A stretch of 64,000 bases of DNA, from positions 195,211 to 259,210 of the forward strand of contig MU270015.1 in NCBI GenBank assembly GCA_021432635.1. Reading direction: 5' to 3'. The DNA is from Thozetella sp. PMI_491 (lineage: Eukaryota > Ascomycota > Sordariomycetes > Chaetosphaeriales > Chaetosphaeriaceae). The notes beneath the pieces were generated by a model. It was not told the origin of the DNA. It was given only the letters and a program-made list of their open reading frames with translations, and did no database searches. This document shows, piece after piece, positions 1 to 11,514 of the stretch. Position numbers and translations under genes: made by a program. Positions within the stretch are counted from its first letter, which is position 1. The number at the start of each line of letters is the position of its first letter.

Positions 1-1098
1 CGTTTCGCAGGTACTGGACGCCGAGCTGCCGCGAGTCTATCCAGCCGACCGAGGAGCTCATGCAGAAAAGCGAGACTAGGAGGCCCGCAGGCAGCTTCGA
101 GACCGCATTAGGCTCCCGGAAGAGCTCGTCTAAGTCTCGTATCAGGGCGCGTGTCGACATTTGAGGAGCTGAGGCGGCGATCTCCTTGATGCTGGGCGAG
201 TCCAGGGGCAGCCAGGCCGCCGCCATGCTCTGCAGTGAGTAGAACACGGGCCCGGAAGATGTCCATAGCGACGAACACAGCTGGCGAAACGGATTGGACT
301 TTGAATCTAGGGCGGCCCATGTTCCGCATACCGACTTGAACCAGAACTCTACCAACGAGATGGACGGTTGAAAGAGACTCTGGGCGGGACTGGTGACAAA
401 TTCGAGTGTTTCGTCCTCTTCTATGCAATCCCGGAGAACTATAATACCATCTCCCGTATCTTGGCTGGTAGAAATGCTTTGGTCTTCTGATTCCGTGATC
501 CAACTGGAAGGCCCCAAGTCCAACAGTTCGACCAGGGCCCGCTGCGCAGCGCTCGATCCCAACCATTCATTTGCTGATGAGATGTGTTCATCTAGGGCAT
601 CTGTCCCGATCAGCTGGCCGGAGCCTGCAAGAGCATCGAGCAGTAAGAACTGTGGTTTATCATCTAGGCTATGGAGGATGAGAGGCGACTGCCCCATGGG
701 AAGCTCTGCGGCGGATGCAGGGCTAGGGTCAGGGGAGAACACGAGGCTGCTGCTTGACAACTCCCTGGTGGCGCGACGGGTTCGCGGTGTGTTTGCGGAA
801 GCCTTCCGTATTATGGATTCAGAGGCGGCGAACGCGAGCTGAGAGAACTCGGGAGGGTCCGCCGACTTCGGGCCGCCACTGCTCTCGTGCTTGCTGGACC
901 ACCGAAGCAGCTGCTGATAGCCCGGACAGTTGATACCCCTGCGCGTGCAGTGGAGACAAGATGGCACCGTTTCGTCGCATTTCAGCTACGGACACCAGAC
1001 CGGTTAGCTCACGAACCCGTCGTTGCGGCGCGGGCAAGACGTACACGTTTTCGCTTACAGGCGCTACATCCGGATCGAGATTTGGATTGTCGGTTCAT
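1..1098 (-). CDS. Zn(II)2Cys6 transcription factor, C-terminus cut by window edge
   Basis: Fungal binuclear zinc-cluster regulator, expected to act in the nucleus. I read exon 1 as 1098-1045 and exon 2 as 985-1, with a 59-nt intron (GTACGT donor, GCTAAC branch, TAG acceptor). Splicing joins CSACKRKR to LKCDETVPSCLHC and so restores the six-cysteine motif near residues 11-38, which no unspliced frame shows. A long Ser/Thr-rich linker follows. Then comes a region with FWFKSVCGTWAAL and YSLQSMAAAWLPLDSPS that resembles the fungal-specific transcription-factor domain. The reading frame stays open to base 1, so the protein continues outside the window. A TATA-like element lies about 95 bp upstream of the ATG. 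It is the nearest regulator to the ALDH/permease/MFS/ADH genes on the same strand, which makes it a candidate local regulator (inference). Its target is unknown. Confidence 0.85.
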
Positions 1099-1545
1099 GT
1101 CTTGGCGCCGAGGGTCTAGACTGGGAGCAAAAGGCCAAGAGAGCCAGAGTAGTCTGACGGCATGCAGCGCGACCTTTGAGGAGTAGCTACCCCTTATAAA
1201 TGCGGGGGAGGCCCGGAGAGCGGGGGGCTGCTTCACTAAAGCACAGGGCCGGGACGGTGGGCTAGCGTTGATAAGCACCCCGGGCGGAGCGCCTGTGACA
1301 CGAATCTTCGACAGCAACTAACCTAAAAGGGCCACCCACCTTTACTTACCCTCCTCCTCTTTCGGACTCATGTATAAATAGTTTATATAGGTACCTTGGC
1401 ATTCCCAGAGTACTTGGATACCGGGCTACGCTACTCCACGTTGCTCCTAGGTGCTAGTGCTACAGACGCCCTATATCTTGCATAGGGCTGCATCCTCTCG
1501 GGTCGAGCTATAGTGTGTAAGTTGATTCCCACTAACTATAGTCTT
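1099..1545. other. Intergenic: regulator promoter and ALDH 3' flank
   Basis: Holds the upstream region of the zinc-cluster gene and the 3' flank of the aldehyde dehydrogenase gene. I see no further gene. Confidence 0.5.
1193..1201 (-). promoter_or_regulatory. TATA-like element upstream of the zinc-cluster gene
   Basis: On the minus strand the sequence reads ATTTATAAG, about 95 bp upstream of the predicted ATG at 1098. Position and composition fit a fungal TATA box. No other promoter element was assigned. Confidence 0.4.
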
Positions 1546-3179
1546 CTACGGCCGCTGGGTCATGTTCACATGGATGGCCTTGATATTGGAGTAAGCTCCC
1601 AGGCCCGCCTCGCCAAGCTCCCTCCCGATCCCGCTCTGCTTGATGCCGCCGAACGGAATCCGCCAGTCGCTGTCGTTGCTCGAGTTGATCCACACCATGC
1701 CGGCCTCGATCTTCCTCGCGACTCGGTGCGCCCTTGTGAGATTCGTCGTGAACAGAGCGCTCCCGAGCCCGTACTGTGTGCCATTTGCTAGCGCAATGGC
1801 TTCCTCCTCGGTCTTGAACCGCGTAATCACCACGAAAGGGCCGAATACTTCCTCCTGGAAGATCCGCATATTTGAGGTCACGCCCGTGAACACGGTAGGT
1901 TCGATGAAGAAGCCTTTACCCAGGGCCTTGAACGGCTCGCCGCCGACCTCCAACTTCGCGCCCTCGGACTTGCCGATATCGACGTAGGACATGACCCTGT
2001 CGAACTGCGATTTCGTGATCTGCGGCCCCTGGAAGGTGGTTTCTTCAAACGGGTTCCCCAGCTTGGAGATGGTCTTGGTCTGCGCGAGGAAAGCCTCGAG
2101 GAACTTGTCGTAGATGCTGTCTTGCACCAGAATGCGCGATGTCGCCGTGCAGATCTGGCCTGAGTTAGACATGATGCCGCCGTGGGACCACTCCGCCGCT
2201 AGGTCGAGCTCTGCGTCGTCGAAAACGATAAGCGGGCTCTTGCCACCGGTCTCCAGCGTGATATTCTTAAGTGTGCGGCTAGCCATGCTCATGATCATCT
2301 TGGCAATGGCGGTCGATCCCGTAAAGGCGATCTTGTCGATGTCGGGGTGCGAGGCGATGGCGGCGCCCGTGACGGGGCCGGGCCCGTTCACAATGTTGAC
2401 CACGCCTGGCGGGAACCCGGCTTCGACGATTAGATTCGCGAGGAAAAGGATCGAGAGCGGCGTCTGCTCGGCGGGCTTCAGCACGATCGTGTTACCGCAC
2501 GCAAGGGCTGGCCCGAGCTTCCAGGCTGCCATGGAGAGAGGGTAGTTCCATCTTGAGAGCGGGTTAGCAAGAAATGGCAGAAGAAGATGGGCAGAACAAG
2601 CAAATTGGCCTTACGGGATAATCTGGCCGCAAACGCCGACGGGCTCCCTGACCGTATACGCGAACTTCGCTGCCGTTGTCTCGATCACCTGCCCGAAGAT
2701 CTTGTCTGCGAAGCCGGCGTAGTATCGCAGGGTCTCCGCCACCTCTCCAGTGTCCTCGTTGAAAGCGACCGCATAAGGCTTGCCGTTGTCCCACGTCTCA
2801 ATGGTGGCGAGCGTTTCTTTGTTCTCGTCGACCAGCTGGGCCAGCTTATGCATCAGTTTCCCCCGGTCACTGCCAGACATGTCGGCCCAGGCTGGGTCGC
2901 GAAGTGCTTTTCGCGCTGCCGCGACCGCTCGATCGACATCGTCGGAAGTTGCGGCGTAGACAGACGTGATATCTTGCTCGGTGCTGGCCAATTGTGCTCA
3001 GCTTCCATGTTGCGCTGGGATTCTAGCCGGGGCAGATGCTCGACTTACAACGGGTCGACGGTTACAATCTTGCCGCCGTCGGACGACTTTGACCACTCGT
3101 TTCCGATGAAGAGGCCGATGGGCTGGGTATACTTACGACCATTCGGCGCCGTGAGCTGAACTGTGAGATCAGAAGCCAT
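1546..3179 (-). CDS. NAD(P)-dependent aldehyde dehydrogenase
   Basis: Oxidises aldehydes to carboxylic acids, probably in the cytosol. Three exons: 3179-3049, 2983-2615 and 2551-1546. The introns of 65 and 63 nt have GTAAGT and GTAAGG donors. They join ...VDP to FTEQDITSVYAAT and ...CGQIIP to WNYPLSMAAWK, both familiar ALDH joins. The 501-aa product is normal length for the family. The general base lies in LETGGKSP (about Glu267) and the catalytic cysteine in NSGQICTATSR (about Cys301). The C-terminal SGIGRELGEAGL block is also present. It resembles fungal AldA-type enzymes, but the substrate cannot be read from sequence. Its neighbours are a permease, an MFS exporter and an alcohol dehydrogenase on the same strand, which suggests use of an alcohol or amine through its aldehyde (inference). 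Confidence 0.93.
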
Positions 3180-3931
3180 TGTGATAACTATCACGAAAAT
3201 ACGCCCTTCTATGATATTGACCTGTTGAGCACAGCGGGGACTCCTGTTTGCGTGAGACGGCTATGCTACTACCTTAAGGGTTGCCAGCCGACCCGTTCTC
3301 TAGATCGCCTATCTAGCAAGATTACATTACCGCAATTGTCTCGGAATATTACATGCATATGGCATAATGCTCTGTCGTAGCTTGCCTTTAGTCACGAGCT
3401 CTACTAGCCAAGGACTTTTTCACCTCAATCCGCATGTTAGTGCGGCCTGTGGGCGCCACAGGGACATTTTCTCCTGAAACGGCAAGGCGTGGTCATGGTT
3501 CAATACTAGCCCGGGCCTCCTGCTGCCCCCGCGTACGACGTTTGACCGGTACTCGAGAGCTCCGCTAAAGCGGGCTCGTTGGTACGGCGGGGCAAGGTCT
3601 TTTTGAAGGTGTGGACGAAATTACTCCTTTGGGTTTGGCACCTCCGATTCTCTCGAGGTAGGTCAGAAGAGCTTTGCTCGCGACACCGGTTTGGTGATGC
3701 CCCGCATCGAAAACGGAACCCTGAGCAGCAACACCCTATCCTTCCAGGACGTCTCGGCGGGGAGTTGCCCCCTTGCGTCAAAGAGGTGAAAAGTGCGGGT
3801 AGAAAGATTTACGTAGAAGGTCCTTCTGGAGCAAGTACGAGGCTGCTGGGGAAGAACAGCCGGCCCAGAACTGCATAGACCGATTTGCCCACGTCCAAGA
3901 AAGAAGGGACGGGGGTAGGCAGACCAGTCTT
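3180..3931. other. Intergenic, no gene seen
   Basis: Upstream region of the ALDH gene and 3' flank of the permease gene. Open frames here lack domain signatures and plausible splice partners. Confidence 0.5.
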
Positions 3932-5572
3932 TTATGTGTGCGCGCTGGTCGATGCCCTGCTCGTAGGAGTATTTATGCCGATATAGGGTCTCTCTCCACG
4001 CTGTGCGTAGATGGTCCGCTCCACTGAAGCCCCGGTTTGTAGATACTCTCGGCGGCCCCTGATGAGCCAGAATCCGGCAGCGACAACCAGCATGACCCCG
4101 AAGACCACAATCGCATAATTCATCTCGCTCGGGCTGGGGTTAGACGAGCTAGGGAAGAAGAAGAAAACCGTTGTGATGACGCAGTAAACAACAGAGACCC
4201 AGTTGGCCACCAGCCCGAAGCGCCCGAGCGAGAACTCAGCGGGAGGGAGCTTATCACGACCCACGACAAGCAGCGCCAAGATCGGCATCGCGTAGGATAT
4301 GGTTAGCGCGATGGTGCTGACGCTTAGAATTGCCTCGAGCACGGTATCGGCAAAGGTGTAGAGGACGCCTACCAACCCGATCAGAGCTCCCTGCACCCAG
4401 AGAGCACGAGCTGGCACCTTCCAAGTGTCGTTCACCTGGGAGAGGTAGTTGCTCCAAGGGAGTCCGCCATCCCGAGCGAATCCCCATGTCATGCGCGAGG
4501 CCGTGGTCAAAATGCTCACGCCCTGGCCGAGACCATTGAATATGAACATAGCCAGCAGCACGGCGCCGCCTTCCAAACCTACCGCCCGGGCGACGAGATC
4601 CATGAACGGAAGGCCGGTGGAAGGGTTCAGGACGTCGTCAAGCGATTGGATGCAGAAGAGACAGACGACCATGAAGAGGAAGCCAGTGGCGGCGCCCAGG
4701 GCCACCGAGAGGTAGATGACGCGGGGGACGTTCTTTCGAGGCGCCGGCATCTCCTCTACGAGGTGGATGGCTGAATCAAATGCGGTGAGGCCGTACGCCG
4801 CCTGGACCAGACCCATAAACCAAGTGACGCCGTCGCTCCAGCCCGTCTGGTTGATCCACGCGCCAAAGACGAAGGAGGCAGGCTGGAACGAGAGCTCATC
4901 CTTAACGCCGACGGATACCAGCAGCGCCACAATAAAGACGAAGAAGAGCCCGACGAACGAGACACCGACAAGGTTGTTGAAAATGGGCAAGATATTGTCT
5001 CGGCGGCAGAAGACGAGGTTGAGCACGGTCAAAAGCAGCGTCACGCCGAGGTACACCAACAGCTCGACCCAGCCGGTGCTCGCGCCCGCCCACTCGTCAT
5101 CGAAAAGGAGCCTCATGCCCAAGAGAAAGTTGGTCATGAAGGCGATCTGTGATGCCCCAAGCGTCCACCAGCCGAAGGTGTTGATCCATGCACACACGTA
5201 CGAGAGGAAGCGTCCGGTCGGACCCTCTACCAGCCGTGCAACCCAGTAAGCTTGGCCCAGGGCAGTGGGCATGCTGCTGCAGAGCTCGCCGAGCGAGAGC
5301 GCGATGCAGAGGTTGCAGGCGCTGACCAGACACAGGCCCCAGAGGATACTGACGGGGCCACCGTTCGTCAGGCCGCTGGAGAGGTCCTGCGCGAAGGTGG
5401 ACCAGGTCCCCAGGACGCAGACGGCCAGGGAGAGCATGCTCCAGAGGCCGAACTTGCGCGACAGGACCTGCTCGTGGCCTAGCGCCGCGAGCTCGCGCGC
5501 ATCTTGGGACGTTTGCTCTGCACTGTTGCGCTGCTTGCTGGGGGTGGGCCCCTCGTGGTCCATCGTGGGCAT
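3932..5572 (-). CDS. APC-superfamily amino acid/choline/GABA-type permease
   Basis: Integral membrane transporter of the amino acid-polyamine-organocation superfamily, probably in the plasma membrane. One exon. I start it at the ATG at 5572 (MPTMDHEG), giving 546 aa. A longer frame upstream has only a GTG start, and ATG 5563 is an alternative. A hydrophilic N-terminus leads into FGLWSMLSLAVCVLGTW and SLGELCSSMPTALGQAYWVARL. About twelve hydrophobic segments follow, including the EEMPAPRKNVPRVI loop. This pattern matches the fungal choline/GABA permease group (Hnm1/Uga4-like). The substrate is not determinable. It lies between the ALDH and MFS genes on the same strand, so it may import the compound those enzymes process (inference). 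Confidence 0.88.
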   Translation of the reverse strand: MPTMDHEGPTPSKQRNSAEQTSQDARELAALGHEQVLSRKFGLWSMLSLAVCVLGTWSTFAQDLSSGLTNGGPVSILWGLCLVSACNLCIALSLGELCSSMPTALGQAYWVARLVEGPTGRFLSYVCAWINTFGWWTLGASQIAFMTNFLLGMRLLFDDEWAGASTGWVELLVYLGVTLLLTVLNLVFCRRDNILPIFNNLVGVSFVGLFFVFIVALLVSVGVKDELSFQPASFVFGAWINQTGWSDGVTWFMGLVQAAYGLTAFDSAIHLVEEMPAPRKNVPRVIYLSVALGAATGFLFMVVCLFCIQSLDDVLNPSTGLPFMDLVARAVGLEGGAVLLAMFIFNGLGQGVSILTTASRMTWGFARDGGLPWSNYLSQVNDTWKVPARALWVQGALIGLVGVLYTFADTVLEAILSVSTIALTISYAMPILALLVVGRDKLPPAEFSLGRFGLVANWVSVVYCVITTVFFFFPSSSNPSPSEMNYAIVVFGVMLVVAAGFWLIRGRREYLQTGASVERTIYAQRGERPYIGINTPTSRASTSAHT

Positions 5573-6158
5573 GTGGTAGAGCAGCTGCTGAGAAATCTCT
5601 GCAGGCAGAGCCAAGGCCAACTGCACTCAGAAGCGCCCTTCCCGAACCGCGATAGCGGGCTTCCCGTCCATTTGTAGTAGTTCGTGTTCAAGTTCTGATG
5701 TTCCCAGGTTCTGGAATTGTGGAAATCCGCGACCTCGATTCACCCGACGGCTTTGTGTCTAGATAAGGTTCGCTTGCCACAAAGACAATGTGAAAATCCC
5801 CTGGTCCGACGAGATCGGCGAATCCGGAATGGCCATCGTGATCCACCCCGACGCTTAAAATGTCGCACAGGAGCGATCAAGCACCTGTGGGTTCCATTTC
5901 GTTCTAGACAGCGAAATAGCATCACGTGCAAATCCAGTCTTTCAATTGTAGAACATAAAATGGCTGCGCTTGGCACCTCGCTGATTCCGCTTCCAAGAGA
6001 CGGCTGCTTGCGCTCTACTTTCTATGTCTAGTAGTTCCATTGGGCTTCAGGCGGCACCCAAACTAAGTATTCAGACGCTAGGGAGCAGCAGCATTTTCAA
6101 AATAGGACGAGCCCGCTCGGCAAGTAAGAAAGGTCTATTATCTAACAACATAGGAGCT
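5573..6158. other. Intergenic, no gene seen
   Basis: Promoter side of the permease gene and 3' flank of the MFS gene. Short open frames here show no recognisable content. Confidence 0.5.
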
Positions 6159-7912
6159 TTAATGCTTCTTCTGCTTCACACTCCTCCACTCCATCGCCAG
6201 CGACCCGATCATGGTCGCGCAGGTGAGGCCCACAACGAGGTACCACGTCTGTATCAGGCTGCGGTCGAGCCCCAGCAGCACTTGGTTCAGATACTCAGCG
6301 CCGACCACGTTTTTAATATCCGTAAGACCCATGCTCTCGATAGCAGTCGCGTCCAGACCGGGGGCCACCTCCTGGAGGTTCTGGGACAGCTTGTTGGTGA
6401 AGATGCTCTGGGCCGCCGTGAGCGAGACCGCTGGCCCGAATTGCTGAGCGAAGAGAATGATCGATATGCCGATGCTGGCGTCTGCTTCGGGCAGAGCTGT
6501 CTGCACGGCCGACTGCGGGCATTGGAACCCGATGCCGGCCGCGAAACCGAAAAATGCACAGTATGAGACGATCCTCGCAAGCTCCGTGTCGACTCCCACT
6601 GTGCAGATCAGGCCGGAGAAGACCGGCATGAGGATGGAGCTCAGGATCATAAAGGGCACATAGTATCCGATCTTGGAAACCCCCCAGCCCGACCCAAGCA
6701 TGGCTACGATGAAGCCACCCACGATAGGGAACATCAGGTAGCCGCTCTGGGCGGCGCTGTATTGGCGGACAGCCTGGAAGTACGTCGGCAGGTAGAATCT
6801 AGAGGACCAGCGTGAGCCAAGTTTCTGCACGATCCGCCGGCGCGGGCAGCACATGTGACTTACTCGACAACAGACAGGCCGCTGTTACAGCACATCGAAA
6901 AGAGGAAGCCCGCGAGCACAGAGCGGTTGCGCAGGATCCGGGGCGGGAGGGTCGCGCGGTCGCCTTTGCGGTACTGCTCAAGAGCGAATGCGATCAATAG
7001 CACGGCAAAGGTGCAGAATAAGCCGATGATGGTGGGTGAGTTCCAGGCGTAGCGGCTGCCTGCCCAGCCAAGGGCAATGAAGAGGCAGGTCAGCGACGGG
7101 ACGAAGACGACCGTGCCGACCAGGTCCAGCTCGGAGATGCGCTCGCGCCAGGTTAGCTGCTGGGCCGGCTTGACGTCGGTCAAGATGAACCAGAGCGCCA
7201 CCAGCGTGAAGGTGCCACTCGGGACCGAGATCCAGAAGCACCAGCGCCAGCCCAGCTTGTCGATGACGAGGCCGCCCAGAGTGGGCGACGCCATGAAGGA
7301 GATGCCCTCAATGGCGCCGAAGATGGCCGTGTAAAGCGGGCGCTTGCGCAGCGGCATGCACTGCACCAGCAGGGTGAAGCAGCCGGCAATGACGGCGCCG
7401 CAGGCCAGCCCGTTGACAGCGCGGCCGAAGACGAAGGCGCCGCTAGTGGGAGCGGTGGCGCACAGTACCGCGCTCACCACGAAGACGAATACGCCCGCGA
7501 GGAAGATGCGCTTGACCGAGAAGATCTTGTATAGCTTGCCGAAAATGAATTGCGTCGAGCACATCGCTAGCCGGTATGCCGTCGCGTACCAGGCCAGATC
7601 GGCCACCGTGTGGAACTCGTCCGTCATGGTGGGCACGGCCACCGCCACGATGGACGAGTCTAGAGCGCCGAAGATCAGCACGACGGCCATCGAGAGCAGG
7701 ATGAAGTAGAGCTTGGCGCCTGTGGGATAGTGCGACTCGTCCTCCGCCTCGTGCAGCTCGACAGGTGGGTCGATGCCGTCCGCGATCTGCAGGGCTTCCG
7801 TAGGCTTCCCCGCGATCGGGACCGTGTCGTGTGCCTCGCCCAGTCCAGGAACATTCTCGAATGAGCCCGTAGCCGGCGTTTCTAGGATGGTGGTGGTGGT
7901 GGCGGCCGACAT
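6159..7912 (-). CDS. MFS transporter, DHA2-like (14-TM) drug/metabolite exporter
   Basis: Major facilitator superfamily proton antiporter, probably in the plasma membrane. Exons 7912-6864 and 6798-6159 are joined across a 65-nt intron (GTAAGT...CTCTAG). Splicing gives SGLSVVE-FYLPTYFQAV, and the product is 562 aa. After a hydrophilic N-terminus of about 70 residues comes ALDSSIVAVAVPTMTDEF, the LDxTIVxVALP-like motif of the DHA2 family. Motifs follow around FGRAVNGLACGAVIAG, and there are many hydrophobic segments. Similar fungal proteins export toxic compounds or their own secondary metabolites. It faces the same direction as the permease, ALDH and ADH genes. No specific cargo can be inferred. 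Confidence 0.9.
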
Positions 7913-8588
7913 GGCAGTAGGACTCTCGCTCTAGCGGTTAAGCAGATAGGTTCTATGTAGTCCCAAGCACCGGTTGGCTACCTAAGTAGCTTGTGGTTGA
8001 GCTGGGCAATGACCTATTTATCTAGGGCGATGGTGGCCTCGTCAGGGGTGACGTACCAACGCGAGCTGGTCTGTAGGTGTGCGGCCCAGTATTCTCTTCA
8101 GGCTTGTGGTACGATGACGCCGCCAATAGCGAAATGGGTCTAAGGGTGCTCGGTGCTCGGCTTCGCTAGGCTGCAGGGATGTAGGGCCAGGGTCGCATAT
8201 TTTCCGACTTCGAAGTAGGGCCCTATTCCCACCCATTCTGTAAGAACCTTATCACAGTATCTAGGTGCTTACTCCCTTTCAGCTTGTATTCCTTGGACGA
8301 CGCTTCAGGCGTCCGCGACACGATGCATTAGCACAGCACACAGCTGCATAGGAACTTTTGTCTATGTTCGAAGCTGCAGCCGCGCAGGCACATGCGCCGA
8401 TAAGAGGCATACGCTTTCGTATGACATCTCGTCATTCTCTTTTAAGACATATTATTCTAGAGAGTGCAAAAAAAAAATCCCCAAAAAAAATCCGGATCTA
8501 GCATCCCTCTATAGAATTGGGGTAGTTATGGGCTATTTACAAACACTGAACACCAAGGCCGAATGGCCGCTTCTTATGTACCCTCGGC
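7913..8588. other. Intergenic, with A-rich tracts
   Basis: Promoter region of the MFS gene and 3' flank of the ADH gene. Two A-runs of 8-9 bases lie near 8469 and 8483. No coding signal was seen. Confidence 0.5.
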
Positions 8589-9677
8589 TTACTCCATCAC
8601 CAACACACTCCTGAACTTCGGCTTGCTGGCCGCGACGTCCAGGAGCGCCTGTGTCGCCTCCGCCAGCGGCATCTTCTCGACCATGCACTTGACACCTTTC
8701 TCCTGGGCGAACCGGATCGTCTCCTCAGAGTCCAGCGCGTGGCCGCTCGGCCATCCGTGCACCGAGATGCCGTTGATGACCATGACGGTTGTGTCGAACG
8801 GGACGGGGCCCAGCACGGGGAGCACCAGCAGCTTGCCCATCGGCGCGATGCCGTAGATCAGCGGCGACACGGCGGCCGGGTTCGGTGCAGTCGCGACGAC
8901 CAGCGCTGCGCCGCCGAGCTCCTTCAACCGCGCGCCGACGTCCTCCTTGGCGCCGTCGATGTACTCGAAGGCGCCGAGCTGGGTCGCGAATGCGCGCTTG
9001 TCCTCGCCGCGCGAGATGGCCACCACGCGGTAGCCCATCGCTTTGGCGAACTGCACTGCGAGATGGCCCAGGCCGCCCAGGCCCTGGACGGCCACGAGGT
9101 CGCCGTGCTGGATGCCCAGCCTGCGGATGCCGTTGAAGACGGTCACGCCGGCGCAGAGCAGCGGCGCCGCCTCGGCCGGGTCGACGTCGCGGGGGATGCG
9201 CACGGCAGCCTCGGCGCGCAATGCGGCGTACTCGGCGAAGCCGCCGTCCCTGGTGATTCCGTTGACGGCCTTGTTGTCGCACATCTGGAGCCTGCCGCGC
9301 ACGCACTGGGAGCAGACGGAGTCGTGGCCTGCCGAGAAGCGTTAGCATACTGGAGCGAGTCCGAGATGGCGGAGATGATCCAGGGCGAGCATACCTCCGT
9401 GCCAAGCGCCGCCTAGCCTGTCGCCGATGCTGAACCTCGTCACGCCCTCGCCGAGCGCGACCACATCTCCGATGAACTCGTGGCCGGGAATGCGGGGCCA
9501 GGGTTCACCCATGTGTCCCTGCTGGAAGCCGTAGTCGGAGTAGCAGACACCACAAGCCAGGACCTTGAGGAGGACCTCGCCGGGGCCGGGGAGCTTCAGC
9601 TCGACATCCTGGATCTCGAGCGGCGCGCCGCTGGTGGTGATGACGGCGGCCTTGTAAGTCTTGGGGAGGCTAGACAT
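8589..9677 (-). CDS. Zinc-dependent alcohol dehydrogenase (MDR family)
   Basis: Medium-chain NAD(P)-dependent alcohol dehydrogenase, 340 aa. Exons 9677-9395 and 8328-equivalent 9328-8589 are joined over a 66-nt intron (GTATGC...GGCAG), giving AWHGG-HDSVCSQC. Catalytic zinc ligands are visible at Cys45 (ACGVCYSD), His66-Glu67 (GHE) and the Cys in PLLCAGVTVF. The structural-zinc lobe has Cys100, Cys103 and Cys111, while the first position is Asp97 (HDSVC). The Rossmann motif GLGGLGHLAVQFAKA follows. It probably interconverts an alcohol and an aldehyde, and pairs naturally with the ALDH at 1546-3179. The substrate is unknown. Confidence 0.92.
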
Positions 9678-11514
9678 TTTTGAGCTAGGGTGCGGCGGGA
9701 CTTTTGCTCTGGTAGATCTGGGGTCGTGTGGGGTGTATTGAAGGTGGTTCTTCTGTATTGGGTCTCTTGGTGATTAGGAGCTGCTTCGTCTGCGTGATGG
9801 CTGTGCCGAATGGATGATGAGAAAGGAATAATGCATTCGAGCGAAACCAAGTGAGCAGATTTATAGCCATGTTTGCAGATAGTAAATGGACATAGCACTG
9901 CTGCTAAGTCCTTTCCCATCGCCTCGTCTGCATTATTCCGAGCCAAGAGTTTGTACTTCCGATGGTGCTTAGTCGGGGTTGTGGCCATCGGGTTTACTGA
10001 CATCGGGGATTGGCAGCGTCGCCCGATAGTCCGTTTTAGAAAAACGGTGTCGCCGTTTCCCTTTTTCTAGGCTCAATGCCCTCCACCGTCTTTGTTACGG
10101 AGCCCTGAATGACGCAGAGGCACTAACTCAACTCCCCATCTGTACGGTACCGTTTCATACCGTGCTTCACACCTAACTGACGTAGGTAGATTATGTTGAT
10201 GCAGTCCTTTCCTTGCTTGGGCAGTACTTTGCAGTATATCACATCCGAGGCGCTGGTCAGCACGCTGGCACAGGGGTGTTGGAGTGATGCATGCGATCGT
10301 ATATAAACTGCCTATCATGACGCTATATGCTTCTCTGCCGCTCTGTGCCCTTATCGTGACTCGCAACAGAACTCGGAACACCTTGCACCAGTTGTCCATG
10401 TTGCAGCCAAGTCCGACGCACCTTGGCGCCAAGTCCACACGTTGCGCTAATACAAGAGCTGCTCCTCCAAGAGCTGGATTGCCTCCCTTTGCTGAGCTAT
10501 CATCGCTGCTGGTGGTAAAAGTCGCCTCGTTGGCCCTCCTGCAACTTTTGAGTTGCTGTGAGGCGGTAGGCCCGAGGAAGAAAACGGGTGAAATACTGGG
10601 CGGACGGGGCTACAACGGGGAGCAGCTGGGGCGGGATTAAGTGCAGCGTGTCGCTTATTCCGATGGTGACCCACTTTAACCTTCGTTCCGGCGATTGTGC
10701 AAGTGTTCGGGGCGCGAAGCTGGAAAAGCCCACTTGTAGGCAGCGCTAATCTCCATCGTGCATCGTGGGGCGTGCCGAGGCTGGTCGTCCCCAAGGACCA
10801 TGGCATGAGCTCATGGGGCCAGCTCTCTGGCGTGCCAATGCTGCATGCTGCCGACACCCCGTCACCACTTGGGTGCGATGAGTAAAGCCCTTGCTCCGAG
10901 GGGCGCGCCCAGCACATTGGCACGGAAGCCCAGCCGCTCGCTAGAGGGCGGGAATGCAGCGCCAGCACTGGCGGCCGTTCGGAACAAAAAGCTTGATAGG
11001 GAGCGCCAAGATGGCTCATAGTCAGCAATCACGTCACCGGGACCTATCCCTCTCTATACCCGACTGCGCTGCCATAGGCCGTGCCCGCAGAAGACTGGGT
11101 CCTGTGGCAACAGCACGACTTTGCAGACATGGAGAATCGCTAAACCCAAAATCCGCAGCAATCACCCTTGCCAATGAGAACCTGCCCTGACGCCTAAAGC
11201 GTGCCAACGGATTTAAGAAGCCCTGTCAAGGCGAAGCTTAGCGCACATAGGTCTCGAGACAAAAAACACCACGGCTTTCGGTCTCGGACCTAGATAATCC
11301 CTAAGGCATTATACATTTTATATAAGGCTTCCTAGCTTCTCTATCAATCGCATCTTCTATCATCTGTCTCACCACAGCATCTCTTCGCATCGCAACCCAT
11401 TGAGTTCGAGCTTCCAAGACAAGTACAAAGCAAAAGCACTTGACATCCTTGTCCATCAAGCATCCCGCCCCTCCCCCCTCCAGTGACGCAACAAACCCCG
11501 CCAAAAATCTAGCC
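9678..11514. other. Intergenic region, no gene supported
   Basis: About 1.8 kb between the divergent ADH and SDR genes, so it should hold both promoters. A TATA-like run is annotated separately. A 193-codon minus-strand frame at 10447-11028 has biased composition and no domain signature, and I do not call it. Confidence 0.5.
11311..11322 (+). promoter_or_regulatory. TATA-like element upstream of the SDR gene
   Basis: ATTTTATATAAG lies about 190 bp upstream of the ATG at 11515, followed by pyrimidine-rich sequence typical of fungal leaders. It is a plausible core promoter, and no start site was mapped. Confidence 0.4.

Noticed and set aside
10447-11028. 193-codon minus-strand frame in the ADH-SDR spacer
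   Set aside because: No domain, signal or splice partner, and composition like non-coding GC-rich DNA. Not called.
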